In this document: piece after piece, positions 33,605 to 51,349 of the stretch | How the letters are laid out: each line of letters begins with the position of its first letter | Position numbering within the stretch: position 1 is the first letter of the stretch | From: Caenorhabditis remanei | Taxonomy: Eukaryota > Nematoda > Chromadorea > Rhabditida > Rhabditidae | DNA length: 64,000 bases | Assembly (NCBI RefSeq): GCF_010183535.1 | Contig: NC_071332.1 | Coordinates: 930,001 to 994,000 of the forward strand | Direction: 5' to 3' | The notes under the pieces: generated by a model | Seen by the model: only the letters and a program-made list of their open reading frames with translations | Told to the model about the DNA's origin: nothing | Database searches by the model: none | Translations under genes and position numbers: made by a program

Positions 33605-34819
33605 AACTACTTTTTATGTTTTGTGTTCTTGTTTTTCTCATGAACTTATAAGATAAGCACGTCATGATTGAAACCCCACAGTTTTCCGTTTTATGACAAC
33701 GGATTAGTGATGAATGTCAAAGTTTGCTGAGGGAAGGGGATGATGATGACAAAAATTGGAAAAAAAAAGGGAATTTGGAAACAAAATAAAAACAAACAAT
33801 TATGATTGGGGAGAAAGAGCAAAGAATTTTTTCAGAGGACGGGGGGGGGGGGGGGGAGTTGTCTGCATTTTGTTTGTTGGGGTAGTTTATGAAAAACTTG
33901 TCCACGAGGAGTACACAAAGGGTTTTGGAATAAATTTGAAGGTTTTAACGTTAAATCCACGTAATTCTTGAAAAATCATCAAAACCTGTTACACGGAGTT
34001 GCCCAAAAGTAGCCCACGGAGTTGTACACGAGAAGTACACAGAGTTGTAGAAAATTTCTTCCAAGCGTTTTCCAGTTTTTTTGTTGGTTTCTTCAAATAG
34101 TTCTTGAAAAAACACAAAAATTGAGAAAATAGTTGTCCACCAGGACTACACGGGGCTTTCCTAATTATATGTAGTCATGTTTCGTGTACTACTCGTGGAG
34201 AATTCTGTGTAGTTTTCCTGAAACACTCCAAAATCACGGTTTCATTTGGTATCAATGCAAGCGCGCTCCACCGTAAAGTAAGAAGATTCATGTTTGAACC
34301 GAAACCGTGGATATTGCAGCCTCAAAGTCTTAAACGAGGATTTTGGTAGAGCGAGTTTGCTCTAGTTTGTTCCAATCTCAGAACACCTGTCAGCACAAAA
34401 AGGAAATCAATGTTATCGGATGCATCTCGTAGTTGAAAACATGCAAAACTGTAGTAAAAACATTTTAAGCTGTAGTAAAATACGGTATTTCATCTATTTC
34501 AACTACAAGACAGATTCAAATTTCATTAGTCATTCTATGCCCTTTCAATCTGAAAAAAAAAAACGAAAAAAAAACATAGAAATTACCATATTCCCCCTTG
34601 AAATGACTCATCTCTCTCCCTATTCCCCGTTTCCAACCCCGCATTTCGAAAGTTCATCACCTCTCAATAAAAACTGCCTCCCTACTACTTCTGGTTTGAT
34701 TGTAATCCGCTTTGTTTCTCCATCACTCGTTTTTTTGTTCGGTCTTTCACATCATCGACACACAATCGATTCTAATATTGGAATCACTCTTTTTCCCCTT
34801 TGACAGTCGCACAGAAAAT
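33605..34819. other. intergenic region upstream of the astacin gene; G16 tract and gtacac repeats
   Basis: A run of 16 G lies at 33841-33856. Four diverged copies of a gtccacgaggagtacaca-like motif occur at about 33898, 34024, 34132 and, inverted, 34187. A family D hairpin is at about 34258-34360. The sequence just 5' of the astacin ATG is pyrimidine-rich. No gene was found. Confidence 0.55.
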
Positions 34820-39958
<5,139 letters not shown>

Positions 39959-40892
39959 CTTTTTTTTTAAATAAATTTTTTTCATTTTTTTGTGTAAACG
40001 GGTACTTACTACCTTTTATTGTATATCTATCACATTGCAAATAAAATTTTTTACTTGAATTTTTTCTCGGATGTGTCTGTGTGTCCATTGCGTCCATTGC
40101 GTCCGGATGTCCAAAATCTTGTGAGAAAGCAACAAAAAAAGACTTTTTAAAGATTCTCATCGTCTGTCTGTGTGTCTATCTGTCCGAATGTCCACTTTGT
40201 ATGCCTGTTTGTGGATTTGTCTGTCCGGATGTCTGTCTGTGTGTCTGTCTGCGTTCGGATGTCCACTATTTATGTATGTATGTGTGTCCATCGCGTCCGG
40301 ATATCCAAAATTTCCATGAAAATGCGAAAAATTTCAATTTTAAGCAAAAAAATGTTTTTTTCAAAAAGATTTTAAGAAGTCTGTCGGTGTGTCCATAGCG
40401 TCCGGATGTCTAAAATCTTGTAAAAAAGCGAAAAAACTGGTTTTTAAAACATTCTCAATGTCTGTCTGTGTGTTTATCTGTCCGAATGTCCACTTTGTAT
40501 GTCTGTTTGTGAATTTGTCCGTCCGGATGTCCAAAATCCCTTGAAAAAGCGAAAAAATACAATTTTTAGGATTACGATAAACAATACGATCATCTAAAGC
40601 CTCAGGAAGTAGAATTTTCGTAAAAATTTTGTCGTTTCTCTCCTATATGCATATAACAAATTATTATACCTTGCACTTTATGACATGGACCTTCCGGTCC
40701 TTAAGCTGTCTCATATTCCAAATGTGCAGAATGATTCATTGAGCTGAGGAGCTGAGAGCCAAGAGCCAACACACACATTTCCGTTCACTCACGCATTCAT
40801 TCATTCTCAATCCTCTTGGCAACCACCTTACTTATTTTTCATCTTTCATTCCCTATATTTCCTCTTTTTCCTGCCTTCATTCCATTAAAATT
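39959..40892. other. short intergenic region with a degenerate tandem repeat
   Basis: It begins with the 3' UTR of the astacin gene (AATAAA near 39968). A tandem array follows at 40066-40560, then pyrimidine-rich DNA up to the cytochrome b5 ATG. Confidence 0.55.
40066..40560. repeat. degenerate gtccggatgtcc tandem array
   Basis: Units built from tctgtctgtgtgtctatctg, tccgaatgtccactttgtatg and gcgtccggatgtccaaaatc recur four to five times. They are interrupted by A-rich spacers such as gaaaaagcgaaaaaa. It is a diverged minisatellite-like array between two genes. Confidence 0.8.
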
Positions 40893-42220
40893 ATGACATC
40901 GAAAGATGATGAGAAACCGCTGAAAGAATATACGAGAGCCCAGGTGGAGCAGCATTGTACACACGACGATTTGTGGCTCATTTTCAGAGGAAAAGTGAGT
41001 TTTTTGTTGTTTTTTTGATAATCGATTCGAGTTTTGACAACCGTGCTCTATTGAACACTTTCCGGAACTTTTTTAAAGAGTTTTTAGGGTTTTTAGGGGT
41101 TCTAAGGGTTTTTGGGTTTTTAGGTTTTAGGGTTTTTAGGTTGTAGTTTTACTTTTTACTTTTCCGATTTTCCATATATTTTTTTCTTTCAATTTCCAGG
41201 TATACAACATGACACCATATTTCAACCAGCACCCTGGCGGATTAGCCATTCTTCGTTATGCGGGAAAGGTGAGGAGTTTTCGGGGAGCGTGGGAAAACAA
41301 GATTATTTTTCGATTTTCGATAGGGAAAATTGTCACAAGTAGCGTGAGAAGGCACGAAAAGACACAAAATTTTGGGGAAATTCACGTTTTATGAAATTTT
41401 TAAGGGTTACGGAGAATTTTCGGGAGCAACATATAGATGCCTGGATAGCTGAAGACGTGGGGATTCTAAATGAGTTTTCAAAATATTTGTCTTTGTTCTA
41501 ACAGGAAGAGTAGGAATAGTTATGACAAAAAAATTATTACGCTTAAAAAAGGAAATTCGAAAATGTTCAGATCAGTCAGGAAACTTACAGTGATAGTAAA
41601 AAAATTGTATTAAAAAATACAAAAACAGGAAGCCTCAAATTTCAAAGTGTTGTAACTTAGCTCCTTTTGATGATTGATTAAATTTGAATACAGCATACTT
41701 GCAAATTTACGGCCCGGCCCGGCAAGGCCTGAAGGCCCGGGCCGTAGAAATTCTCGTCACGGCCCGGCCCGGCCCGTTGCAAGTATGGAATACAGGTTCC
41801 AACCCATCAAGATTTCAGCTTTCCAGCCATATAAATTTTGTCTAAAAATTCCTGTTCTTGGTCATTCTTGAATTAGCAAATATTCTTCATTTAAAAAATT
41901 TTCGAAGCGTAAAGTTATAGCTAATCGACAATTGGTAGAAATTCTAGATTACAATCACAAAACGATACATTTTTTTTGAAAATTTCCAAACTAACTTTCT
42001 ACTCTTTTCGATTAATTCTAGTCCATTTGAACCCTTTGATTGATCTTCTAGACGTTCCGTGCCCACTGCCGTCGCCCCCACTCTAAAATTCTCCCGGCTT
42101 CAAAAACATCCCAATTTTCAGGACGTCTCTACAGTACTCCCCTACGTGGCATCTCATGGCATCGCATGGAAAATCATAGAGAAAAAGCTAGAGGAGAATC
42201 TCATTGGAAAACTTAAATAA
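40893..42220 (+). CDS. small cytochrome b5-domain protein (89 aa)
   Basis: Three exons: 40893-40994, 41200-41268, 42122-42220; phase 0. The domain is complete: YTRAQVEQHCTHDDLWLIFR, then GKVYNMTPYFNQHPGG with the first haem-ligand His in HPGG (residue 50) and the second in VASHGIAW (residue 71). The His spacing and LWLIFRGKVYNMTPYF resemble the b5 domain of the NCB5OR (cytochrome b5 reductase 4) type more than microsomal cytochrome b5. There is no membrane tail and no reductase domain, so it is a free soluble electron carrier. It probably passes electrons to an oxidoreductase. Intron 2 (853 bp) holds a compact family C palindrome; intron 1 holds an AGGGTTTTT array. Confidence 0.9.
41081..41146 (+). 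repeat. TTTTAGGG-like short array in intron 1 of the b5 gene
   Basis: About eight imperfect units of tttttaggg, including ttttaggggttc, aagggtttttggg, ttttaggttttaggg and tttttagg. It resembles telomere-type repeats, but the nematode telomere unit is TTAGGC and no such unit is present. Confidence 0.7.
41692..41787. repeat. compact family C palindrome (about 95 bp)
   Basis: It begins CATACTTGCAAATTTACGGC, ends CGTTGCAAGTATGG, and between them has only GGCCCGGCCCGG-type blocks. It appears to be an internal-deletion form of family C and shows the minimal unit that keeps both ends. Confidence 0.85.
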
Positions 42221-45200
42221 ATCATGTTGAACGTTCAATTTTTTTCTTTTTTTATGTCTTTTTGTTCATAAATCTAAACGAGTTGTTGAAAAGGGAAAGG
42301 TGGTGCATGGGATGATGGGATGGGAGAGCTCGTTTGACTCTTGCAATAAATCACGGAAACGCTCAAGAGACGAGAAGGACGGAGGGGAGGGAATAGATGT
42401 GTAAACAAAAAAAGTACCTAAGTTATCTCAGAGTACAAGATTCCAGACATCTAGGATACCCCTCCCCTTAGAATTCGTGGACTTGACACTTTCTTAAAAG
42501 TGTACTAAGGTCAAATCTGATTTTTTCAATAGAATAATGTAATTCTGTCTGTGAGTTTATTTTAATATCGAAAAAAATTTTTATTCGGTCTGAAATCCGC
42601 TGAGAGCGATCGCAGGTCAGTTTAGGCATTTCGCTGGGCTAGAAATTCGACTTCGGCTTTGTTGATTTTTTTCAAATTTTATGGCTATTTTCGCTCATTT
42701 TTGTTGTTTTCTTTTAATGAATTTGGTAGTAAACGACAAAAAATGATAGGAGTACTACAAAAACGGTAGAGAAAACAATAAAAACCTGAAAAACCATTAT
42801 GTTTAAAGTTAGATTTCTAGAATTTTCAACGGCCACAGAAATGCCCAAACTGTTTTGCCGCTTATTCTCAGAAGGGATTTGACCGAATTAAGAATTATTT
42901 TGATATGAAAATGAACTCACGGAAACACGTACATTATTTTATGAAAAAAAATCAGAGGTGACCTTATTACACTTCTAATTATTTTTTGATAGCTAGTTCT
43001 TAAATTACATGTCTAAAGTTCCATTATCCATTGTAACAGGAAGAAGTTTCTCGAAATGAAAACACTTAAGAGTGAAACAAAATATTTAGATAGGAGCAGT
43101 AAAAAGTGTAATCACACGAAACAATGACAACAGCTGTTTCCTCTCGGAAAAGTCTATCCTATTCATCGCATTCTAACATGTAGGCCATTCAACACAGAAA
43201 AACATATTTAATTGAATTCGATTGTTTTGCACTAATTAATTCTATTTAAACGACCCCCCTCCCTGCACTATTTTGTTTTATTTTTGTTTTTAGTTCTTCG
43301 TGTAAGAGAGAACAAGAGGGCGAATTCTCCGTGTGCTCCGCCGGGGAAAATGTAAATTTTGGGAGGTTTTTTTGTCATGGTGATGTTTTTTCGGATATGT
43401 ATAGACTTTTTGGGAATAGTGTTCACATTGTCTCTTTTTGGTTTTGTCGCTTTCAGAAGGTCAAGAACCTAGTTAGACTGGTTTTTTAAGACAATTACTT
43501 GTTCAGTGAATTTAAAAACCTGAAAAAAATGATCAAGTCTTGTTTCATCCCCTAGTAAATTTATTACCATGAATTTCAAAGTTCTCTCTAAATCGACTAT
43601 ATTTTTATGGCTTACACACTAAAAATTTCGTTTTAAGAGTCCTATGAACTCACAATCTTTTTGTGAAAGTTTATGGATAGAGTAATAAAAACTAGAGTTT
43701 TTAATTTTTGATTAATTTGCTCAGTACGTCACGGTTTCCAGTTGTCAGTTTTTTAGTATATTGGAAAACAACACTAGATTTTACAAAATAAATTTTCATG
43801 TTTCTTTTTGAGTGCTTGTAACGTTATAAAAAATGACTTCAAAACACTCAAAATTATATGGTTCTTATAGAACAACTCTCAGTCTACACTTTTTTAGTTT
43901 ACAACTTTTTGATAGTGGTCTCCTAGTTTTTGAGATATATCTTTTGAGATACAGCGACAAAGTTTTATGAGGAAATTAGCATGGTGCATCTACCAGTTCT
44001 TGTGCGGCCTTATTATCCTTCAAACATTTGGTTTTCAAGTTTTTTTGTAATACATGTATTTCTTTTCAAAATTTGCCTGCAAATAAATCTGAATTTCAGT
44101 AAACGCACCATGTTGAATATTCTTTTTTTTAAACCGGGAGCGCTCTTCTTCGCTACCAATTTTTTGGAGTTCTAAATGAAAAAAATACTGTAAAAACCGT
44201 TTGATACCGAAACGCCGTTATATTTTTCAACTGCCTTCCAGAGAAGTTTTGGTGGTTTCTGAAACTCTAAAAAGTTCACTAAAAGTTTTTTCTATCATAG
44301 ATGCTCTGTTTTCTATTGTAAATGCTATTCTAATCACGCTGAATTTAATTAGAATCATGGAAAATGTCCAGGAGAAAGCAATTGGGGAATTTTGAGCATA
44401 TAAAAGGTGTCGTTCTATTACAGGTGCCGATGTAATACAGTTCTTACGGTAAATTCTCAAAAAGTCTGTCTGTAAGCTCATAGGTAGTCATAACCAGCTT
44501 TTGAGTATGTACTTTTTTCTTGCTTCCAAATTTTACATTCTCTAATGATACTTTGTGGTGTTTTTAAGTGCCTTGGTCCCTCTACCCCAATCATTGTAAT
44601 ATTTTCCAATTTCTTCAATCATTTGAACTCTATGACCCATGAACTCGCCCTATCAATGCAACCACACCAATTGTCGATCCGATGTGATAAGTATCTTTGA
44701 CACCTTTTTTCTCTCTTCTCTTTCTCTCCGAAAAAAAGTTATATTCGGCTTTCTCTCAGATATCATCCGATCGGAGCAACATATTCTCGAAGAAGAATAT
44801 CAGTCGTTTTTGCACTCACCCGTCATTCATCCATCAATCTTTTGCGTTTTCGAGAAGTTGAGGCCTCTCAAGTGTTTCTCGATCATTATCCCGTGTGTCA
44901 AGTGATATTGAAATTCCCCCAACACCGCAAGAATCTTTTTCAAAAAGTTTTCGAAAAGAAACCTTTTTGTTCCCTTTTCCAAAAAAAACCTATCCTTTTG
45001 CGGTGAGCCCCCTCCCTTTTTTTGCCCCCGTGCCCCTCCTCACACGTCTTTTTTCCCTCCTGTTTCCTCCAGAGATCCCAGTGTAAATTATGACCCGAAA
45101 AGTGCTTTTGCACCGCCCATATATTCCGTTTTTCTCCTTTTTTTTTGAAAGTGACGTGACGTGATTTACGCTACGGCTCTATTTTGTAGGAAGCTACTAA

Positions 45201-47470
45201 TAATTATAATCTCAATGGATAGTATAATGTCAAATTTTTATTAAAGGGGGTAAATAACTAGTGAACAGAACAGAACCGAACACCAACGAACATGATTTCT
45301 AAGGTCTGGATTGATGAAAAAAATTGGGTTTCAGTGAGTGTCATAAACCTGAAGATACCTCATCCCAAATTACAATTATAGACTTTCCTGAATGTTCCTG
45401 ACAACAAAAACTTTGTCATGACCTACTTAGTCTCATTTTTGACCTACTTGAGCTCCGTAAACGTCCACAGACTCTTTAGTCTTTAGAAATGCTAATTGAG
45501 TTACATATTCTAAAAAGAGAAAGTCACCAAAAAAGTGGAATCATAATCTACTTAGTTAGCTCCGTTTTTCACTACATAATGCAAAAAAAATTGTAAGTTC
45601 CCATGAGTACTTAACACAAGGATTAGTTGTTGCAAAATTTGAATCCTTGAAATTCTAGCAAAAGTTCAAAAACCCAATTTCCATCTGTCCAGACAGAAAT
45701 TCAGCCTCTTTATAGTATTTACATAAACTTCAACTCAATGTTTTTTCATCAATCTTATAGTTAGTAGACCTTGGAAATCATGTTCGTTGGTGTTCAGTTA
45801 CATATTTTGAATTAACTTCCAAGAAGACAAAACCTTGAGAATAAGGTTTCATTGAATCAGTAGTTTTTTGATATGATTACAGTTCAACTATATTTTGGAA
45901 AATGTTTTGCTCGAAAAGTTTCGAACGGAAGTACACGGTTTTTACAGGAATTCCGAATAGTAGCTGAAATTGAGAAACGTTCCTAACAAAGAACATTCAT
46001 AATTCCAGTTGGTAGGCTCCTCCTATCCACTTCAATCTTCCCATATTCCCGAACCCTTCCACTTTTTAAAACCTCATAATTTCCATTTTCCCCTCTCCCT
46101 ACCTATTCATCACCCCCCTTAAAAAAGTAAATCCTCTCAAACCTGCCCCCTGCATAAATCATTATAGATTAAAAAAAGAGCTTCATCATTTTTTTGTGCT
46201 GCTACCGTAACCCTTTCTGCAGCCCACTCATCACACATCCATATGTTAGAGAGTAATATCAATCTCATCTCTTATTGTTCTTTAAGAAAGAAACGAAGCA
46301 AATGTTGTAAATAAAACTCATGTTTGTTTCATGAGACTTACTTTTTACCCTTTCTTCATCTTCTTTCTTTGCCATCCAGCTTATCCTCACCCATCACTCC
46401 TTCCCCCCCCCCCCCCCACTCACTCACTTTTTCATTCATTTCTTCTTTATTCCTTCCACAAAACTTCACGAACAACAACCAAAAATCCGGGTATGGCGAC
46501 TTCTCATAATGGCCCCTTACTCAAACTTTTTGCCCTCCGCAGGCACTGCTCGCCGAGCATCAAGACATCTGAGAGCAGGCGGTCGTCCCCCCTTTTCCGA
46601 CAAATCTACTTGATTGCCTTACTTGTTTTTTTTTCGTTGTGGTAGATAGATTTGACCTACTTATGAAGAAGAATTAAAATATCGCCCGTTGTTTAGAATC
46701 CCCTTCATTTTTTGTTTTGCTGGAGAAGAAAAAATGAAAAACCAAAAACGAATGATGATGAGTTATTGGATTCTGAATCTCCGGAATGAGATTTCCTCCC
46801 ATCAAAATTCAGTTATTGCTTGTTTTTACTTGCTTTTTCATTTACTCATATTCAGTCTGGAAAAATATTTGAGTAGATCGAGTGGATCAAAATTCTGGAA
46901 TTTTTATGGATGATTCATTTTTTGAGTTTTTTTGAAATGTCGTTTTGTAAGGTGAGGTTGGGACGTTTCAAAACCGTGACAAATCAAAACTATGGGTACA
47001 AGACGTTCTGAAACCAAATACGGTATAACCAGGACGTTTTAAAGCCAGATAAACGCAAAAAGCGCAAAAAACTGAAAAATCACTACTCAAATTTACCCGG
47101 TCGTAAGATTCTCACGTTTTTTACGGGAATTTGCGGTTCGAACGATTCAAAACCGTAAAATATCAAAACTGAGATTGTGAGACGGTCTGAAACCAGATAT
47201 TGTGAAACCAAGACGTTTCAATACCGTACGAAGCTAAAAACTAGAGTTGCCTTAGCTTACGCTACTCACGTTTACCCGATCGTAAAATAGTTAGGTTTCG
47301 AAACGTCCCAGTTTCTAAGTGTCCTGGTTTTGTGGTTTATTTTGCTTCATCGCACTATTTTTTTTTAATTCTCAGTTCCAAGATCTGTAAGTTTTGAAAC
47401 ATCTCAGTTTCTAAGTGTCCTGGTTGGTGCTTTGCTGAATAATTGGATTATAAAAAAACTGTCATAAGTT

Positions 47471-47622
47471 TAGAACGTTTATTGTCGCAACAAAAAAGTT
47501 CCGACATTTTTTCCTCGTCGGTGTTTGCGGACTCAAGCCAAAATTTGATAATTTTGGCTTGAGTCCGCAAACACCGAGGGGGAAAAAATGTCGGAACTTT
47601 TTTATTTCGATAATAGAACGTA
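47471..47622. repeat. 150-bp inverted repeat with 70-bp arms
   Basis: The centre is gtttgcggactcaagccaaa ... tttggcttgagtccgcaaac around a loop of a few bases. Next out, aaaaaagttccgacattttttcc pairs with ggaaaaaatgtcggaacttttt. The outermost gaacgtttattgtcg pairs with cgataatagaacg. No internal coding sequence. It is a near-perfect hairpin, found once. Confidence 0.9.
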
Positions 47623-49650
47623 TCGATCTAAAAATGTCTCAATTTCGAAATATCTGGAATCCAAACATTTGGCAAGTTCGCTCTAATAATAACGGTTTTT
47701 GAACGTCCCAGAGTTGAACAACTATCAGTAGAGCGCACTTTCCAAGCATAGACGTGTCTACTAGCTTATTGTCACGAATGTAATACTTTCTGTCCGCTAG
47801 GGCGCGTTTGCACTTTTCCAAAATTTAAGAAACCCCGGAAATTCAGACACCTATGACGCATAACATCCACATTTTTCAGTTATTTTGCAAATATGTTCCC
47901 TCTGTCAAAACTCTTCACGGTTCACTAGGTATTCTATAATTTTTCAGTTTTTTTCCTTTAATTTGTTCCTTTTTTTCTAACTTACTAGCCAGTGTCTTCT
48001 CACATTTCATGTCTTTCATTTTGATCTCTAAACAAGTTGTACTTAATCGGGGGGACGGACACTAAAAAAGAGAAGAAAAGGTCTCTGATGAGTGACCCCC
48101 TCTCCCGGTTTATTCATATTTCTGAAAAATGAGAAATGGAACAGAGAACGAATAGGAAAAGGAGAAGAACAAAGCTGCGAAACGGAAATAAAATGTTTTT
48201 TTTCTTTTTCTGTTCTCCCCTTTTCCGTTGTTTATTTTTCGGGCTGGAACCAGAATTCTAGAATCATCAGGAGGGAGGGCGCATGGGGGGTCCCAAATTT
48301 TTCGTTTTCTTTTTGGTCAGACCTTTTTTCTTTGCTGGTTTTCTTAATTTAATCCTATTTTTATGAAAATTCTTGCCATGGGCTAACCAGAACTTTCTGG
48401 GCTGCGTTTGGCTAGTTTAGGGTAGATGGGGCCAGTTTTAGTCTTTCTTGGACATTTAAAGCAATGATTTAGACCAAGCCAAACATGTCCAATAATTTTG
48501 AACCTGTTAGGATAATTGATGCCGTGCCTGACAAAAAATAAAGTTATTAGCCTAGAAAACAATATTTGGTCAGTCAAGAAACCGTCTTGAACCGGGCCGG
48601 ACTTACAAACATTTTTCATATTCAGGTTTTCCATAAAATTCCCAAAATTACAAGCTCTATCTTGATTATATTCTGACAACTTCGAAAACCGGCCCATATT
48701 TTAGACACTCCAGGTATCAAATCTCAAATTTGACGGAATATAGTCGATATGGAACTCCAAATTCTGGGGTTTTTATGGAGATTACGAATCTAAAACTGTT
48801 TTTTTGTCCCAGATGTCCCCAACTGTCCCATTTCGGTCACTACTTTAATACCTATAAACAAAGCCTATTGGATCAGGGTAGACCGTTCCTAGGAGTCGAG
48901 GGCCTGAGTATTCTTTAAGTCTGAAAGAAAATTTGATCCAACTTCCAAAAAAAAAACCCATTTTCCGTTGCAAAAAAAGAGAAAAGTCCAAAAAATGACA
49001 GCTCAATGTCCAGTACATCCTCCTAAGATTGGACCGCCAATCTCTGAGACCCCAACCCAATTTTTTTCCTTGTTTCCTTCCATTCCGCTTACTGAATTAC
49101 CTCTCCTCTCCCCCTCTCCTCTTGTTCTATATCCATTGCCCTTCCTGCTCTACTAGACACCGAATTTCATTCGTTTTACATTTCCGCTCATTTAGATGCT
49201 CTTTCTTTTCCTGGTTTTGTTTTGAACAATACGAGTTGTAGTGTTTGTGTCAGTTGCACGTATGTGTATGCTCCTCGAGGGCAACACCCTCACAATTTAA
49301 AAAGTTTCACACGTCATCTGGAGGGATTCTGGTGAGATTCTGAAGATTTTGTACCTCTTGACCCCAGAAGCTACCCAAAAATAACGAGAACCATCCGTGA
49401 GCCAAAACAAACAAAAAATTCATGCATTTTTCCGTTATTTTCCAATTAGGTTTGTGTCTTCACACCCACCTCGTCTCTTCTATTATTTAACGATGATTGA
49501 GACGTCTGGGTTCGAATTTCATAGTGAGAAGGAGAAGACTAATTTAGATCTTTTGACCTAATTTTTTGTTATTTGGTCGAGAAAATGAGAATAATATATT
49601 AAGGGGAGGGGAGATATTCTTTAAAATATATTTTGAGATGGAGATAAGCG

Positions 49651-50100
49651 AGCAAAAAGGTATCAATTTTGGCTGCTTTCAGTGGAAAACGACCAACTTA
49701 GTAATTCTGAATGTCACACCATGAACAGTAGTAATTCTGAATGTCACACCAGGAACATTTTTAATGTGTTATATAGATCAAAAGTAGAACTTCATTTTTG
49801 TAGTTGACAACTTTTTTGTACGAACACTCCCTAGCAAGTTACATATCGACAAAGTAATTGCTCCCCCAAATCGACCAATTTCAGTGCAAATTAGTGCGAT
49901 TTTTGAGCTGTCGTCTTAAAATGACCATAACTCTCTAGGGAGCGTCCGTACAAAAAAGTTGTCAACTACAAAATTGGAGCTCTACGTTCAATCTATATGA
50001 TTCATTAAAAGTTTTATGGTTTGACATTCAGAATTACTACGGCACACTCTCAAAATTGGTTATTTTCCACTGAAAACAGCCAAAGTTGATACCTTTTTGT
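49651..50100. repeat. 450-bp palindromic element with long arms
   Basis: The left end AGCAAAAAGGTATCAATTTTGG and the right end CCAAAGTTGATACCTTTTTG are inverted. Further in, ttttgtagttgacaactttttt pairs with aaaaaagttgtcaactacaa, and acgaacactccctag pairs with ctagggagcgtccgt. The left arm carries a 30-bp direct duplication (agtaattctgaatgtcacacc at 49700 and 49730) not present in the right arm. It looks like a MITE or a foldback element. Confidence 0.85.
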
Positions 50101-50430
50101 CCGGCACTGTATGTACCATTTCCAGCAATAATAACCTGTGACATTGTGGCACAGACCAGATCGAGCTATGTCAAAATGGGGAGCCGGACTATACTATTTC
50201 AGTAAGCAGAGAGCAGTACTGAATGTTTAAAGCATTTTTGAGTTCCCCATAAAGAAATTTCACAGCATTTTTGAGTTCCCTTTAAAAACAATTACGGCAT
50301 TTTTGAGTTTCTTTAAAATAAGTTTTACGGCATTTTGAGTGTTTGGACATTCAAGACCTCCCAAGATACCGTAAAAACTGTATTATATCGAAAAAAAAAG
50401 AGTGAAAAAAAAATAATTCAGTTTTCTTAC

Positions 50431-50553
50431 GAACTCTGACTTGACTCCCTTTCCACTTTGTTAACATCTTCTCCCAATATAATTTCTGTGAATTTTCGTC
50501 AAGTGCACATACTTTTGAAACTTCCTCCTTTACTATTTTAGTTTCAAGCCCTC
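50431..50553 (-). other. candidate orphan exon on the minus strand
   Basis: A CAG acceptor and a GTAAGA donor bracket 123 bases with an open frame of 40 codons that includes EEVSKVCALDENSQKLYWEK and MLTKWKGSQVRV. The composition is protein-like, in contrast to the surrounding low-complexity DNA. No partner exons, start or stop were found and no family was recognised. It may be a relic, part of an unseen gene, or chance. Confidence 0.2.
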
Positions 50554-51349
50554 CTGAACACAACACAATTCTTTGATCTACTTTCTATTTTTCCTTCCAA
50601 AATACTTCTCCTTTAGAATTCTAATCAGCCCTCCAATAGAGTCTCTTCATTGTCATCTTTCCAGCAGCCTCTTTTTCCGATCTCCTAATCGCGACAAGTC
50701 ATCATTTCCTATTTTTCCTCATTTTCAGTCATTTTCCTTTTTTTCCTTTTTCCAGAGAGATAGAGTCATCAGACCACCCATCGTCGTTTTGTGTCTTCCT
50801 TCCAAAAAACGACGATGACGCGGATTCTTCTCTTTGTCTCTATTCCTCCCAAAAAATTGAAAAAAGAGAAAGAGTCACCAACAAAACAATGAGATTCAGG
50901 ATTCAGTGTCAGGAATATCTATATAGCTGCTGAAAATGAATTTAGAGTAGGGTCTCGCGGCCCGGAAGTGATTCCTAATTCCTAATTTATTTAAATTAGT
51001 GGATTTCCCTTAATTGTGGGGGAGGGGGGGGGGGGGTTGGTCCCCCCTAGAGCGTTCTATCCCACATCTTCCATCCTTCGTCAGCCAGAAGAACACAAAA
51101 CACGACGACACTCATGTCAAAAGGTGTTGCACCTTTTCTTCTTTTATTTTTTCTCCGTCGTTGTCTTTTTTCCAGAAAAAGGCGACGATGTTCTTTTCTC
51201 TTTCTTTTACACGTCACTCCCAGGCTCTTCCGGTTTTTTGTCCCTTTCTCAATATCACACTAACGAACTCAAACTTTTGGGCGTAAAAGTGGACGAAGTG
51301 GACTTTTTTTGACGCGTGATTTTCCTTATAGCGTGGATTGAGTTTTGTA

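Noticed and set aside
46495..46645. Small plus-strand frame MATSHNGPLLKLFALRRHCS
   Set aside because: Good ATG context but only 50 codons, surrounded by pyrimidine-rich DNA, with no features and no family.
49505..49530. tctgggttcgaatttc, resembling a tRNA T-loop
   Set aside because: No matching acceptor, D or anticodon stems within 80 bases. No tRNA gene was found anywhere in the window.
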